Origin: Lolium rigidum
Taxonomy: Eukaryota; Streptophyta; Magnoliopsida; Poales; Poaceae
Direction of reading: 5' to 3'
Assembly: GCF_022539505.1 (NCBI RefSeq)
Contig: NC_061513.1
Coordinates: 351,645,696 to 351,709,695, forward strand
DNA: 64,000 bases
Made by a program: the position numbers and the translations under genes. Positions within the stretch are counted from its first letter, which is position 1, and each line of letters starts with the position of its first letter. Below are positions 1-11,980 of the stretch, piece by piece. The notes under the pieces were generated by a model. It made no database searches. It saw nothing but the letters and a program-made list of their open reading frames with translations, and was not told the origin of the DNA.

Positions 1-1738
1 ATCCTCGGGTGCCTTCCATCAATCACATACCATGGAGGAGTGTCTATTTGCAATTTAAATTGCTTACTGATAAATCAGGTCAAAACATGTGAAGAGAATT
101 ATTAATGAAGGTTGATTAATTGGGGCTGGGAACCCCGTTGCCAGCTCTTTTTGCAAAATTATTGGATAAGCGGATGTGCCACTAGTCCATTGTGAAAATA
201 CGTCAGGAGTAAATGACAAGGTTGAAAGTTAAACACCACATACTTCCTCATGAGCTATGAAACATTAACACAAATTGAGAAACATTTTGAAGGTTTAAAG
301 GTAGCACATGAGAATTTACTTGGAATGGTTTGAAATGCCATGCATAGGTATTTATGGTGGACACTCTGGAATAACTTGGTTTTCGTGGGTTTGGAAGCAC
401 GAGCTGCGTTCCCACTCGGTACAAGTGAAGCCTAGCAATAGACCGGGAAGCGACAATCAAGAGACCAGTAATTGTCATAATCATGCTTGCGACAAAATAA
501 ATTAACGGAGGCATAAAAGTGATACAAGAACTCTGAGGTGAAGTAAATCATCGAGGCTTAATTGACTTTTGTTCAGTCATATGCATGCGTGAGCATGTGC
601 CAAGTTGATTCAAGTGAATTATTCAGAGGAGGATACCACAATGTCATATCTATTTATGAATAAAACAATGCAAGCAAATATTTATGACATGCTACTCATA
701 TTAATAGATTGGAGCTAATCATGAGAAATCATGAACTACTAGACTTTCTTAAATGACATATACCTCACATGAACCAACTAAGCATGCTCACATGGATGAG
801 TATATGTACAACAATGAAAACAAATAGAGTTCATACCAGCCTCTCACCACAGTCGGATTGTCGTAGATCGTCATTATTGCCTTTCACTTGTGTAGCTTGA
901 ATAATATGGAATGAAAGCCAGGCTCCAACCACCGAAGACCACTGAACTCCATAATGAAATTTACAAAACCAAAGAAGAACATCAAATATTTTTGGTGTTT
1001 TCGAATTGGAAACAAGAACAAAAGGAAACAAGCAAACAAAGCAAAATCTTTTTGGATTTTCTTGTAGCAAGCCAACGATAGCAAATAAAGCAAAATAAGA
1101 GAAAGAAACCAAAGTAAACAAATGGTAAAGAGAAAAAACAGAAATATTTTTGGTCTTTTTGTGTTTTAGGGAAGAAACAAAGCAAAAACAAGAGAATGAA
1201 AACTAAAAGAGTCACATAAACACAAAGCAGCAGAAATTCGTCAAACTTGACAGCAGTACAGTAATCGATTTTTAAGAAATTCTTCCACTGCTCAGCTCGA
1301 AAAGTGTTCAACTAATGAAAGTTAGATAACAACCTGGGGAACATGCACAAAAATTGGCTTCGTAAAATAACGTTCTGGCTGTTTTTGAGAATTTTTTTGG
1401 TATCAGTCCAGAATCTGTTTTCAATCAGCATTTCCCCAAATATCATCTTCCTCTTATTAGAAAACCACTTTAAGAAGCTAAACAAGTATGTACAAGTATC
1501 CAGCAACTATAATATGCAATGAATGAGTGATGCCGGTATACCTCCCCCCAAGCTTAGGCTTTTGGCCTAAGTGGAGATCAGCCCCAGGGTTCCACGCCGG
1601 TGGATCATACATGGTGTGATCATAATAAGGTCCCGGTGCAGAAGAAAAGGGTGAAGGCTCCTCATGCCCAAAATGTTGATGCGAAGAACTCGCTGCATCG
1701 GATGACAAGTAGAGGTGTTCCTCGGCCTCCTCCGTGCC
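1..1738 (-). mobile_element. Internal 3' part of a Gypsy-type LTR retrotransposon (decayed)
   Basis: On the minus strand a Ser/His/Pro-rich reading frame (1708 down to about 1530) ends beside a purine run (C-run at 1544-1549 on the + strand, next to AAGCTTAGG) that looks like a polypurine tract. A long T-rich non-coding tract follows down to about 830. The same CTCCCCCCAAGCTTAG context recurs at 3141 beside a complete LTR end, so both stretches probably come from related Gypsy elements. I see no pol domains. Bases 1-830 are AT-rich and otherwise featureless. Confidence 0.5.
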
Positions 1739-3139
1739 TGATAACCCACAAGTATAGGGGATCGCAGCAGTCTTCGCGGGTAGTAAAACCCAATTTATTG
1801 ATTCGACACAAGGGGAGACAAAAAATACTTGAAAGCCTTAACAACATGAGTTGGCAATTCAGTCGCACTGAAACGGACTTGCTCGCAAGATTTTATCGAG
1901 TAGTAACAGTTTTATAGAAGTAGCGGTAGTGAAATAACAGCAGCAGAGTAACGAGAGACAGCAGTAGTGATTATAGTAAACAAGCAGGATTAAAATACCG
2001 TAGGCACGGGGACGGATAACGGGCGTTGCATGGATGAGAGAAACTCATGTAAGAATCAAGCGGGGCATTTGCGGATAATAATAAAACGGTGTCTAAGTAC
2101 AAAGCAATCAATAGGCATGTGTTCCAATTATAGTCGTACGTGCTCGCAATGAGAAACTTGCACAACATCTTTTGTCCTACCAGCCGGTGGCAGCCGGGCC
2201 TCAAGGGAATCTACTTGGATATTAAGGTACTCCTTTTAATAGAGTACCGGAGCAAAGCATTAACACTCCGTGAACACATGTGATCCTCACATCACTACCA
2301 TCCCCTCCGGTTGTTCCGATTTGCGTCACTTCGGGGCCATTGGTTCCGGACAGCGACACGTGTATACAACTTGCGGGTAAGACCATAAACAATGAATATC
2401 ATGATGAAATAATAACATGTTCAGATCTGAGATCATGGCACTCGGGCCCTAGTGACAAGCATTAAGCATAACAAGTTGCAACAATATCATCAAAGTACCA
2501 ATTACGGACACTAGGCACTATGCCCTAACAATCTTACACGATTACATGACCAATCTCATCCAATCCCTACCATCCCCTTCAGCCTACAGCGGGGGAATTA
2601 CTCACACATGGATGGGGGAAACATGGCTGGTCGATGGAGAGGCGTCGGTGTTGATGATGGCGATGATCTCCTCCAATTCCCCATCCCGGCAGAGTGCCAG
2701 AACGGAGACTTCTGGCTCCCGAGACGGAGTTTCGCGATGTGGCGGCGTTTTGGAGGGTTTCTGGCGACTTCGACTTCTCCCCATGCGTTTTTAGGTCGAA
2801 GAAGATAAGTAGTGTGAAGGAGGGCGTCGGAGGCCGGCCGAGGGGGCCACACGCTAGGGCCGCGCGCCCCCCTCCTGGGTTGCGCCGCCCTAGGGTGTGG
2901 GGCCCTCGGGCCTCCACCTGACTTGCCCTTCTGGCTCCATGAGTCTTCTGGAAAAATAGGACCTTTCGTATAAATTCCGAGGATTTTCCCGAAAGTTGGA
3001 TTTCTGCACAAAAACGAGACACCAGAACAGTTCTGCTGAAAACAGCGTTAGTCCGTGTTAGTTGCATCCAAAATACACAAATTAGAGGCAAAACAATAGC
3101 AAAAGTGTTCGGGGAAGTAGATACGTTTTGGACGTATCA
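1739..3139 (-). mobile_element. LTR of a Gypsy element, minus orientation
   Basis: Read on the minus strand it begins TGATACGTCCAAAACGTATC (at 3139) and ends TTGTGGGTTATCA (at 1739), a 1401-bp unit with TG...CA ends. The minus-strand start abuts a G-rich polypurine tract (3140-3150), so this is the 3' LTR and the element body lies to the right. The five bases left of it are GTGCC; no matching right-hand target duplication is visible because a different LTR element begins at 3406. The middle is GC-rich and gives spurious reading frames of up to 170 codons that I do not call genes. Confidence 0.85.
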
Positions 3140-3405
3140 ACTCCCCCCAAGCTTAGCTTATTGCTTGTCCTCAAGCAATTCAGTTAACAACTGAGCGATA
3201 AAAGAACTTTCACGAACACATTTGTTCATATGATGTTAATATTCTCATGCTATGGCTAACACTTAGGCAGTTCATACTAAGATACATGCAAATAAGATCA
3301 TCTAATAGCTATATCAATCATGGAAAGGTACCAACAATTAATAATAAGCATCATGAATCATGTATATAAGCAGGATTGCAATGTTCATAAAAGAGTATGA
3401 TAGAC
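3140..3405 (-). mobile_element. 3' end of the internal region of the same Gypsy element, with polypurine tract
   Basis: The minus strand reads AAGCTTGGGGGGAGT directly before the LTR start TGATAC, which is where a polypurine tract sits. The remaining ~250 bases are AT-rich and non-coding. They end where the LTR of another element starts, so this body was truncated or split by that insertion. Confidence 0.6.
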
Positions 3406-3950
3406 TGGTGACGTGGGCATTACCCTTCGGGTAACCAATGTTGCTCTACCCTACACGGTCCAATTGGAGGCCCATGAAGGTGCCCAGTGGCAAGATGGGC
3501 CACTAAGGCTGTGCGGCGGAAGATTACTTGGAGAACAAGGCATGGAAGAAGCCGAACAAGGAAAGACTGGAGATAGATCTATTGTAAACTTACTCGTACT
3601 CGATTAGACTTCTCGGGACCTGGCCACCTATATAAAGGCCAGGAGAGGGGATATCGAGGGACACAATCAACTTTAGCAATATTAGCCAGCAGAAGCTTAG
3701 AACTAGGTTACCCTAGCAACTAGCATCTCGACGAGACTACAGCCGAACTATTCGGCACCCCATTGTAACATGTTTTCATCATAATCAAGAACAGACAGGC
3801 AGGACGTAAGGGTTTTACCTCATCGAGGGCCCCGAACCTGGGTAAATCGCTCTCCCCGCTTGTCTGTGTACCGATGTCTCGTGTCGGCTTGCAGGATTCC
3901 ATCAACCCTAAGCCCCTATCGGAGGGCATTGCCGAGGAGCACCCTCGACA
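3406..3950 (+). mobile_element. 5' LTR of a second Gypsy-type element
   Basis: The segment starts TGGTGACGTGGGC and ends CCCTCGACA just before ATTGGCGCCGTCCGTGG (3951 on), which has the form of a Gypsy primer binding site. A TATA box (CTATATAAAG, 3629-3638) lies about 320 bases before the LTR end, as expected for an LTR promoter. The left boundary could instead be TGACGTGG at 3409. No right LTR is in the window. Confidence 0.75.
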
Positions 3951-4112
3951 ATTGGCGCCGTCCGTGGAAACCTGTCGGCACAAGGCGGGCATCGGCAGCT
4001 TCCGATCATGACACCGGCGGCTTCGCGGCGGCCTTCATCGGCAGCTTCATCGACACCATCGTCACCAATCCCGGGAAGCCCGATTCGATTCGGCTCCTAC
4101 GAGTTTACTCCA
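3951..4112 (+). pseudogene. Primer binding site and N-terminal gag fragment, cut by the gap
   Basis: After the primer-binding-like sequence an ATG at 4008 opens a frame rich in Ser, Pro and Ala that runs into the N gap at 4113. The position straight after the PBS suits the start of gag. Downstream of the gap no continuing gag or pol can be read, so the element is partial. Only about 35 codons are visible, so the gag assignment rests on position, not on a domain. Confidence 0.4.
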
Positions 4113-4212
4113 NNNNNNNNNNNNNNNNNNNNNNNNNNNNNNNNNNNNNNNNNNNNNNNNNNNNNNNNNNNNNNNNNNNNNNNNNNNNNNNNNNNNNNNN
4201 NNNNNNNNNNNN
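4113..4212. other. Assembly gap (100 N)
   Basis: A run of exactly 100 N, the conventional size for a gap of unknown length. Confidence 0.99.
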
Positions 4213-5200
4213 TAAAGGAAAACAATCAAGGGAACACTGGTTGTTGACACAACCGAGAGAAATCCATCATGGATTTGATCCCAATCGGCCATTCCCAAGT
4301 TACCAAGCACCTAACGGTCTAGCTACACCATCGGAATGGTAGAAACACAAGTTTCTACCGGTATTGTCAACATCAAAAGGCTTCTGGCAGTCAAACATGA
4401 TCAGCCAGAGAGCATATGTCCATACACAGCAAGCCATAGAAAGGGGGAGCTACCTTGACAGCATCACAGTGCTGCCAGGGCTACCTCAACCCACAAGCCA
4501 ACACTTAGAACCACCACATCATCACCAGAGAGGTTCAGTAGTGGGCTAGGGTACCCAACCAGTGGTTGGCATCCTGCTAGCCCTAACAAATTCATTGAGT
4601 TGATCACCACTGAATCACAGTTCACATCATTTATCCATCTAATCAAGCAAGGATGAACAGATAAATGAAACAGGACAAGCAATTAATGCACCAGGATCTT
4701 GCAAATGATCAAATGGATCATGACAGGCATCAATTGATGCTTAAGCAAGCAACAGCACACATCAGGCCAAGCCTGTGTGATACACACACAGCACAAAGTG
4801 AGCAACAGTGAGGCACAAACACCAAAGAGCAGCTTTTACAAGCAACTGGTGATCATATGAGCACCAGAAGCTTGCTAGAGCATGCTACTGCATGCTAGAA
4901 CTCATTCTAAGCAATTAACACATGAACGAGATACTTAAATAAGCGAACAATTGCATCACGGATAAGGGCATCGAGCATTATAATAGTATCCGAAGCACTC
5001 CATCAAAGGATGGAGTTGATAATACAACGAGATAGGCTCAATTGAGCATGTCCAGGAATTAGAGCACAAATAATAGCACATCCGGAGTATCGGCACTTGC
5101 CAAAGGCAAGGATCATCACGAGCATGATCAAGCCAAGAGCAATTCATGGCATTCACGGGAGAGGAATATTATACGGAGAATCAGCAGGAGCTACTAAATT
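4213..5200. other. No gene seen; CA/GCA-rich repeat-like DNA
   Basis: The stretch is rich in CACA, AGCA and GATCA words and has no reading frame with recognisable content. It may be the body or an LTR of the element that continues to the right. Confidence 0.4.
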
Positions 5201-6330
5201 ACACAGAGCACCACAGCATGCTCATGAGCAATAGCTCATGAGTTGCAACAGCAAGCAATTGAGCAAGAACAGCACAGCACAACAAACTGGAACCATGACA
5301 GATGCATAGCAGCAACAGCGACACATCAACATAGCACAGCAGCATAAGCGTAAGCTAGCAAGGCGCAGCGGCTAGCACAGCACATCGGCACAGCATCCAT
5401 CCCCACAGGGAGAAGCAGGCCAGTGGCCAAGCTAGACGAAGGGAAGGGGAAGCGATGAGAACAAATAGCGAGAGAAGGACGGAGGAGATGAGCACTTGCG
5501 GGTGCGCGGAGAGAAGATCGACCATGGCGGCACGGCGGCACACGCCGGGCGAACGGCGGCGCCGGGCCAAGCCTAGCCAGGCACAACTCGCCGCAACGCC
5601 AGCATCACCACGGCGAGGCACACGGCCTCGACACCAGGAGCGTCGGCGGCGACGAACTCGCCGCAGCACACCACGGTAGACGAGCAGAGGCGAAGGGGAC
5701 GCGTCGAGGAAGCGACGAAACACAGATCGACGCGGTGGATCTGAATCACCGTCGAGTGGCGGTTCAGATGCGCCACATCTCGCCGGCGGCGATGGCCGGA
5801 ATCGGCCGGAGAAAATCGGCGAAGGCGGCGGCGACGCGGGTCGCCAGAGCAGGTTAGGGTTAGGGTTCAGTCGCGCGAGGAGAGGGGAGAGGAAGAATGG
5901 GCCGACCGAGCCCAAAGGGTGGCTCGGGTGCGACCTAACCGTTGGGCCACCCTGACAGGTGGGGCCCAAGGGCATTTAGGTCATTTCCTAAATTCCAAAA
6001 AATGCAGAAACTATGAATAATCATAGAAAATTATTAATAGCTCTAAAAAAATAATTAAAAATATGAAAATAGATCAACATAAAATTATCTATCTAAATAA
6101 AATATCAAAGAGAATTTTTGAAGACAATTAAGAATGAGTCTTAATTTGAGGATTTAAATAATCATTTAAATCACACACATAATTTTCAATAATAAAAATA
6201 AGTCCATTAATGCCTTTGGACTTCAAAACACCTTGACAACATTTCAAGGTTGTATTTATCCTAAATCAAGTATCCCTAAGATGTTCTTAGTATCTAACCA
6301 CTCATAAAATAACAACGATATCGGAAGGGG
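5201..6330 (-). mobile_element. GC-rich, promoter-like repeat segment on the minus strand (probable retroelement part)
   Basis: On the minus strand an AT-rich stretch (6330 to 6000) is followed by GGGCCCCACCTGTCAGGG (from about 5965) and then by a GC-rich block with ACCCTAACCCTAACC near 5860. This pattern is common at the transcription start side of large Triticeae retroelements. The block contains a 206-codon open frame without a start (5975 to 5355) that is Arg/Pro/Ser-rich and looks compositional. I cannot name the family. Confidence 0.35.
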
Positions 6331-7963
6331 GGGAAACAAACCCTAAAACTGGAATCATGCATAATTGCTTCTTTAACCATTGCCCTTATCGGACAATGAT
6401 GCTATTTTTCAGAGGCGAGAGGACAAGGGTCAGTCCATACCATCCAAGCTGCAAAACTTTGCGGTGTTCGAGCAAGTTCATCACTTGCTCATGTCATTTG
6501 AGTACTTTTATCAAATTACTTGCAAAGTACTATGGTTATCACGATCGCATAAAAACCAAAACCACTACTTTCATAACTATGAATATGACTATGTGGTGGG
6601 CAATGGAACCATGGATTGTGTTGATATGGTGGAGGTTCCATTGCAAGGGTTAATATCCATCTAGGATTAAACAACAAATGTCGCCAGTGATTCTTGTGCC
6701 GTAATACCCGTGTTAACCATAAGATCCGGAGTGGGACGGAGTAGTCAAAAGTGTTTCCACCTCTCGTTCATCAACGGATGCGCTTACCGTAGCAGTTGTG
6801 TCTCGCGGAGTAACTTGAGGGTGGGGAGCCCCTTCTAATTCCCCACGGTATAGCTGTTGCTTACCGTAGCGGTTGCTGCTTGCGGAACAACTTGAGGGTG
6901 GGGATCCCCTTCTAATTCCCCACGGTAATGTGGTCTATGATGGGTTGCGGCTACCGGCGAAGGAGTTTGGTTAACGAGTCCCAAGCTGTTGTCGTGGTCG
7001 GGGTCCACCCCGAAATTACGGGAATAATGGGACCGACGAGGACCCGGGGTCGGGGTATGCAACAAAGGGTGGGTGTTCGAGGTAGCGGAGGAACATGATT
7101 GGCTAGACCTTATACCGGGCCTCACACCGAAGGAAGTGTGGACGGGAAAGCTGCCCGGTTGGCACCAAGGTTAAGATCTCTTATGGGTAAAGCAACACAC
7201 CTCCGCGAGTGTAAAGAACCGTGACCTGTCACTCCCTGTTCCGGGATTGAGGAACTGCGAACGCGGCCGGAAAGGAGCTCCATGAAGTTCTAGTAAACCG
7301 GTGAAGGCCGACGGACATAGCTCTTTGAAATAAAAGCAATCTCTTGAAGAAATGTTTATCAAAACTTGCATTGGTATTAGACTTTCTGGTCTAATATCGT
7401 AGCTAGTGCATTAAACACCTCTTATCTATAATGAACTTGTTGAGTACGCTCGTACCCATACCACTCTTAAATCCCATGCTTAGATTGTCCGAATCGTCCG
7501 GAGGAGGACTACGACAACAATGAAGGAGCCGAGATCATCGGCTATGAAGAACCTGACCTCTCAGGAGGTGTTGAAGGCGTAGACTATCTCATAGTCTACG
7601 GATCCGGGGAGGCTTCCGGAGGAGAACAAGCCTAGGAATATCTGTTGAGTAGTAGTAGAAACCGAGCAGCCCGAACTCTTAGTATTTAGCTGCTCGATGC
7701 AATAAATGTATAGTTTAATGAAACTCCTATATTGTAAGTTAAGTTGGGTTCACCTCGAACCCAGGAGTATTCCTCTTAGGACCCAAGAGGAGCTCCAAGA
7801 CAATATATGTTTGATGCTTGTAATAATAAGTGAATGAGTTATGGACCCTGCTATGTTCTGTTGTACTACTCTGAGGGATGTAATATTTGCGGAATGGTAC
7901 TTCGTGAATATTATATCAACGACTGGCATACTACAACATGCAGTGGTATGCAGGGTCACCACA
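6331..7963 (+). mobile_element. LTR-like 3' end of a retroelement, inserted in the gene-tail fragment
   Basis: The segment ends GGTATGCAGGGTCACCACA at 7963, a CA terminus, directly against the gene-tail fragment. It carries a candidate poly(A) signal (AATAAA near 7701). The flank after the end is TCAAG, and the uninterrupted right-arm copy of the fragment reads GTCAAGCC at the same point, which fits an insertion there. Inside it a ~76-bp direct duplication occurs (about 6784-6858 and 6860-6933; both copies hold CTTGAGGGTGGGGA and CTTCTAATTCCCCACGGTA). The left boundary is not resolved. Confidence 0.5.
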
Positions 7964-8215
7964 TCAAGCTGCTAACGTTCACAAGCTCGGGGCATACGAC
8001 GGCGTCATCCGTCTTGCCCGTGAACATCTTGGCCTTTCAGCGGCCCTTCTCACAGCCAATGTGTCGTTGCTGAGGCTCTTCTTCTCTTTCGTCCTGGCGA
8101 CTACCGGCGACACCGTCCCAAGTGGTGCGTCACCGGCGACGGAGTTGCTGGAAAGGATGCGGAGCAGAGATCTGATGTGCGGTCCAGAAGGACTCGATTG
8201 ATTTTCTTCTATATG
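7964..8215 (+). pseudogene. Truncated gene-tail fragment, left copy
   Basis: A frame from 7964 to the stop at 8199-8201 reads VHKLGAYDGVIRLA, then a hydrophobic stretch, and ends in GPEGLD. I do not recognise the family. The 5' part is cut off by the LTR end at 7963. The same sequence lies inverted at 34846-35040, where it extends further upstream and shows base changes but keeps the frame open past the left copy's stop. The following ~80 bases (GGGGTCCTTTTTGTAAAG and on) are also shared and behave like a 3' UTR. This is a gene or transposon-gene remnant that was duplicated together with the satellite; expression is unlikely. Confidence 0.5.
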
Positions 8216-8289
8216 TTTTGGGGTCCTTTTTGTAAAGTTGCAGGTCCTATTAGTTATTGTCTAGTTACCTTGGACCTCTATGTAATTTT

Positions 8290-8740
8290 TTGGACTAGTT
8301 TCCATTTGCACCGATAAACTTGAATTTTGACAAGTTCACGGGAAAAAAAAATTCCTTTGCACATATGGCCTATCATGTATGAACATTCTTGAGTTTTAAA
8401 CTATATGTAATGGCCAGCACTTGCGCAAGGGGCTCGTCTAGTGCGCACTAGTTTCCATTAGCACCAATAAATTTGAATCTTGACAAGTTCTTGGAAGAAA
8501 AAATTGATTCACATATAGCCTATCATGTATGAACATTATTTGGATTCAAACTATACATAGATGGCCAACACGTGTAAGAGGGGGTCCTCTAATGTGCACT
8601 AGTTTCCATTAGCACTGATAAATTTGAATCTTTACAAGTTCTCGAAAAAAATGCTTCACACATATGCCCTATCATGTATGAACATTATTGGGATTCATAT
8701 TATATATAGATGGCCAACACTTGTGCAAGGGGTCCTCTAA
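8290..8740 (+). repeat. ~152-bp tandem repeat, three copies, leading into the satellite
   Basis: CTAGTTTCCATT(A/T)GCAC recurs at about 8295, 8448 and 8599, spacing 153 and 151 bp. Each unit has GATAAA-TTGAAT-TGACAAGTTC, then CATAT-GCCTATCATGTATGAACATT, then ATGGCCA(G/A)CAC. These blocks correspond, in the same order, to GATAAATTAATTAACTTGAATCTTGACAAGTTC and CTGAACATATTCTTGGGGAT in the neighbouring satellite unit, so the short repeat is a likely precursor of the longer one. Confidence 0.8.
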
Positions 8741-11020
8741 TTCTTGGGGATTTCAATCTATCTATCTCTCTCGATCTATCGTTGGTGGCCAGAACAACAC
8801 ACATATGCATGCGCTTTATGCGCAAAGGCGCGGGTGCCTCTAATAATTCATGTGTGTGCGTATATTTGAACATATTCTTGGGGATTTCAATCTCTATCAC
8901 TCGATCTATATATCGTTGGTGGACAAGAAACACACTTATATATATACGCATGCACTTTATGCGCAAAGGCGCGGGTGCCTCTAATAATGTGTGTGTGCAC
9001 TCGATCGATGATCCCTAAACCTTAAACCCTAAAACCATAATCCCTAATTATACCCTAAACATACACCCTAAACACCCTAAACACTAAACCCTAGACCCTA
9101 AACCCTAAACACTACTCCCTATACCCTAAACCCTAAACACTAGACCCTAAACCCTAAACCCCAACCCTTGACCCTGAACCCTAAACCCTAAACCATAAAC
9201 CCTAAATATATTTCAATCTCTCTCTAGATCTATATATCGTTGGTGGCCAAGAAACTTACTTATATATATATACGCATAAAATTTATGCGCAAAGGCGTGG
9301 GTGCCTCTAATAATTAATGTGTGTGTGCACTCGATCGATGATCCCTAAACCTTAAACCATAAAACCCTAATCCCTAATTATACCCTAACCGTACACCCTA
9401 AACACCCTAAACACTAAACCCTAAACCCTAGACCCTAAACCCTAAACACTAAACCCTAAACCCTAACCCTAGACCCTAAACCCTAAACACGTACTAAACC
9501 CTAAACCCTAAACCCTAGACCCTGAACCCTAATTAACCCTAACCCTAACCCTAAAACCCTAGCTAGCTAACCCTAAAACCTAAACCCTAATTAAACACTA
9601 CATATATATATATAGGCCAACGACACTTAATTGCGCATCAAGCGAGCGACCAAATAATTAGCGCCGATAAATTAATTAACTTGAATCTTGACAAGTTCTC
9701 TCGAATGAAAACACATTTGATTAAGTTGCCTCATAATATATATACAATTAGTGTGCATGCGCGCATGGCATACCATGCACATATCATTCGTGCATGTATA
9801 TATCTGAACATATTCTTGGGGATATATATATTTCAATCTCTCTCTCGATCTATATATATCGTTGGTGGCCAAGAAACACACTTATTATATATATATGCAT
9901 GCACTTTATGCGCAAAGGCGCGGGTGCCTCTAATAATGTGTGTGTGCACTAGCTCGATCGATGATTCCTAAACCTTAAACCCTAAAACCCTAATCCATGA
10001 TCCCTAATTATACCTTAAACGTACACCCTAAACACCCTAAACACTAAACCCTAAACCCTAGACCCTAAACCCTAAGCCCTAAACCCTAAACCCTAAACAC
10101 TAAACCCTAACCCTAGACCCTAATAAACCCTAAACCCTAAACCCTAAACCCTAAATATATTTCAATCTCTCTCTAGATCTATATATCGTTGGTGGCCAAG
10201 AAACACACTTATATATATACACATGTACTTTATGCGCAAAGGCGCGGGTGCCTATAATAATGTGTGTGTGCACTAGCTCGATCGATGATATCCCTAAACC
10301 TTAAACCCTAAAACCCTAATCCGTGATCCCTGATTATACCCTAAACGGACACCCCAAACACCCTAAACACTAAACCCTAAACCCTAGACCCTAAACCCCC
10401 CTAAACCCTAAACACTAAACCCTAAACCCTAACTCTAGACCCTAAACGACCCTAAACCCTAAACCCTAAATATATTTCAATCTCTCTCTAGATCTATATA
10501 TCGTTGGTGGCCAAGAAACACACTTATATATATACGCATGCACTTTATGCACAAATTGGCGCGGGTGCCTCTAATAATGTGTGTGTGTGCACTCGATCGA
10601 TGATCCCTAAACCTTAAACCCTAATCCCTAATTATACCCTAAACATACACCCTAAACACCCTAAACACTAAACCCTAAACCTTAGACCCTAAACCCTAAA
10701 CACTAAACCCTAAACCCTAACCCTAGACCCTAAACCCTAAACACTAAACCCCAAACCCCAAACCCCAAACCCTAAACCCTAAACCCTAAACCCTAAACCC
10801 TAATTAATTAACCTTAACCCTAACCCTACCCCTAAAACCCTAGCTAGCTAATCCTAAATCCTAAACCATAATTAAACCCTACATATATATATAGGCCAAC
10901 GACACTAAATTGCGCATCAAGCAGGCGACCAACTAATTAGCGCTGATAAATTAATTAACTTGTTGAATCTTGACAAGTTCTCTCGAATGAAAACACATTT
11001 GATTAAGTCGCCTCATAATA
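8741..11020 (+). repeat. Telomere-like satellite, left arm, first part (short and long units)
   Basis: The landmark GGTGCCTCTAATAAT occurs at 8833, 8974, 9300, 9923, 10247 (variant) and 10564, giving spacings of about 141, 326, 623, 324 and 317 bp. Each full unit has a CT/AT-rich block (CAATCTCTCTC, TATATA), GGTGGCCAAGAAACACAC, GCGCAAAGGCGCGGGTGCC, a GTGTGTGTGCACTCGATCGATGAT boundary and a run of CCCTAAA-type heptamers. Short units lack the AGGCCAACGACAC...CCTCATAATAT half. The run stops at 11020 inside a unit, where a Helitron is inserted. Confidence 0.92.
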
Positions 11021-11369
11021 TCTAAAGGTATAAACGATGCCCCCCATAGGGGGCTTCACAGCGCTCTGAGAATGTGCACCGTCCAATTTTTACACAGACT
11101 GGCCCAAAATCGATCTAAACCGCTCGTTGCTGCAGCATAGTAGCTTCTGGTTGGCGCAGAGCACGCGGTTGACTTTTACCTCATCAGTCCTTGGCGCTAG
11201 TGAAATCCATGCGATGACAAACATCTACCCGCGTTTGGCTGCATTTGGGTCCTACGGTCGGTCGGGTCCACGCATCGATCGGCGTGGGTTGTTTACGGGT
11301 CGCGTTGGTCTCGCCCCGGCTGTCCAAAATATCTCTGGGTAGATAGGGGTACTTTCGACCTTTCGCTGA

Positions 11370-11980
11370 TGGTATAAAAGGCGAATCCCACGCTAGGAAA
11401 CCCTAGCCGCCGGCTGCCAATCCGCTCGCGAGTCGCCCGCTCCTGCCCCTCCCCACGTTCTTCTCCTCCCTCTCTCCTCTATCCTGCCTCCTCCCTGGTG
11501 CTCAGCAGGAGGAGCACGAGGCTCCGCCGTATGTCGTCGTCCTCCCGATCTCAGCGCCATTCTCCTCACCCAATCGCTGGTGTCCCTCACCTGGGAGCTT
11601 GGTCTCCGACGAGCACGAGAAGAGGAGGCCGCTGCTGCTCGCCCGGAGCTCGGTCTTCGACGAGCGCGAGAGGAGGAGGCCGCCATTGCCTTGTACAAGG
11701 TGGGCTGCTGTCTCGCCCAGCCATCCTCCTTTTCCTCCGCATCGGGGCTGCCTCAGCAGCAGCTGGAGCCGGCGGTCGGCGTGGGGACGGCGGATCCCGG
11801 CGGTCGGCGCGGGGACGGCGGATCCCGGCGCCTTGAGTTGTACAGCCGGCCGTGAACTGCAACCTCCAGCCATGGATGAAGGCACTTCGGCTGTGGACTG
11901 CCTCCTCGTCTCACAATCTTCCTCGTGCATAGCAGCAACAGCAGGGAACCGAGCTCCAATGACTGCTATGACATGACGTG
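11370..11980 (+). pseudogene. Captured 5' gene fragment: TATA box, telo-box and GC-rich first-exon-like region
   Basis: GGTATAAAAGG (TATA box, 11371-11381) is followed about 18 bases later by AAACCCTAG, a telo-box-like element often found at start sites of translation-related plant genes. A C/T-rich leader and a GC-rich region open in several frames follow (for example 11498-11836). No frame shows a recognisable domain, and ~30-bp internal duplications (GGTCGGCG-GGGACGGCGGATCCCGGCG near 11778 and 11802; GAGCTTGGTCT/GAGCTCGGTCT near 11597 and 11647) confuse the picture. I read this as the transcribed 5' end of a captured host gene of unknown identity. Confidence 0.4.

Noticed and set aside
2579..3091. 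170-codon minus-strand frame inside the LTR at 1739-3139
   Set aside because: It lies in the GC-rich middle of a complete LTR, with other frames open in parallel; LTRs of this type do not encode proteins there.
5355..5975. 206-codon minus-strand open frame
   Set aside because: No domain; Arg/Pro/Ser composition follows the GC content, and other frames are open over the same stretch; probably promoter or leader sequence of a retroelement.
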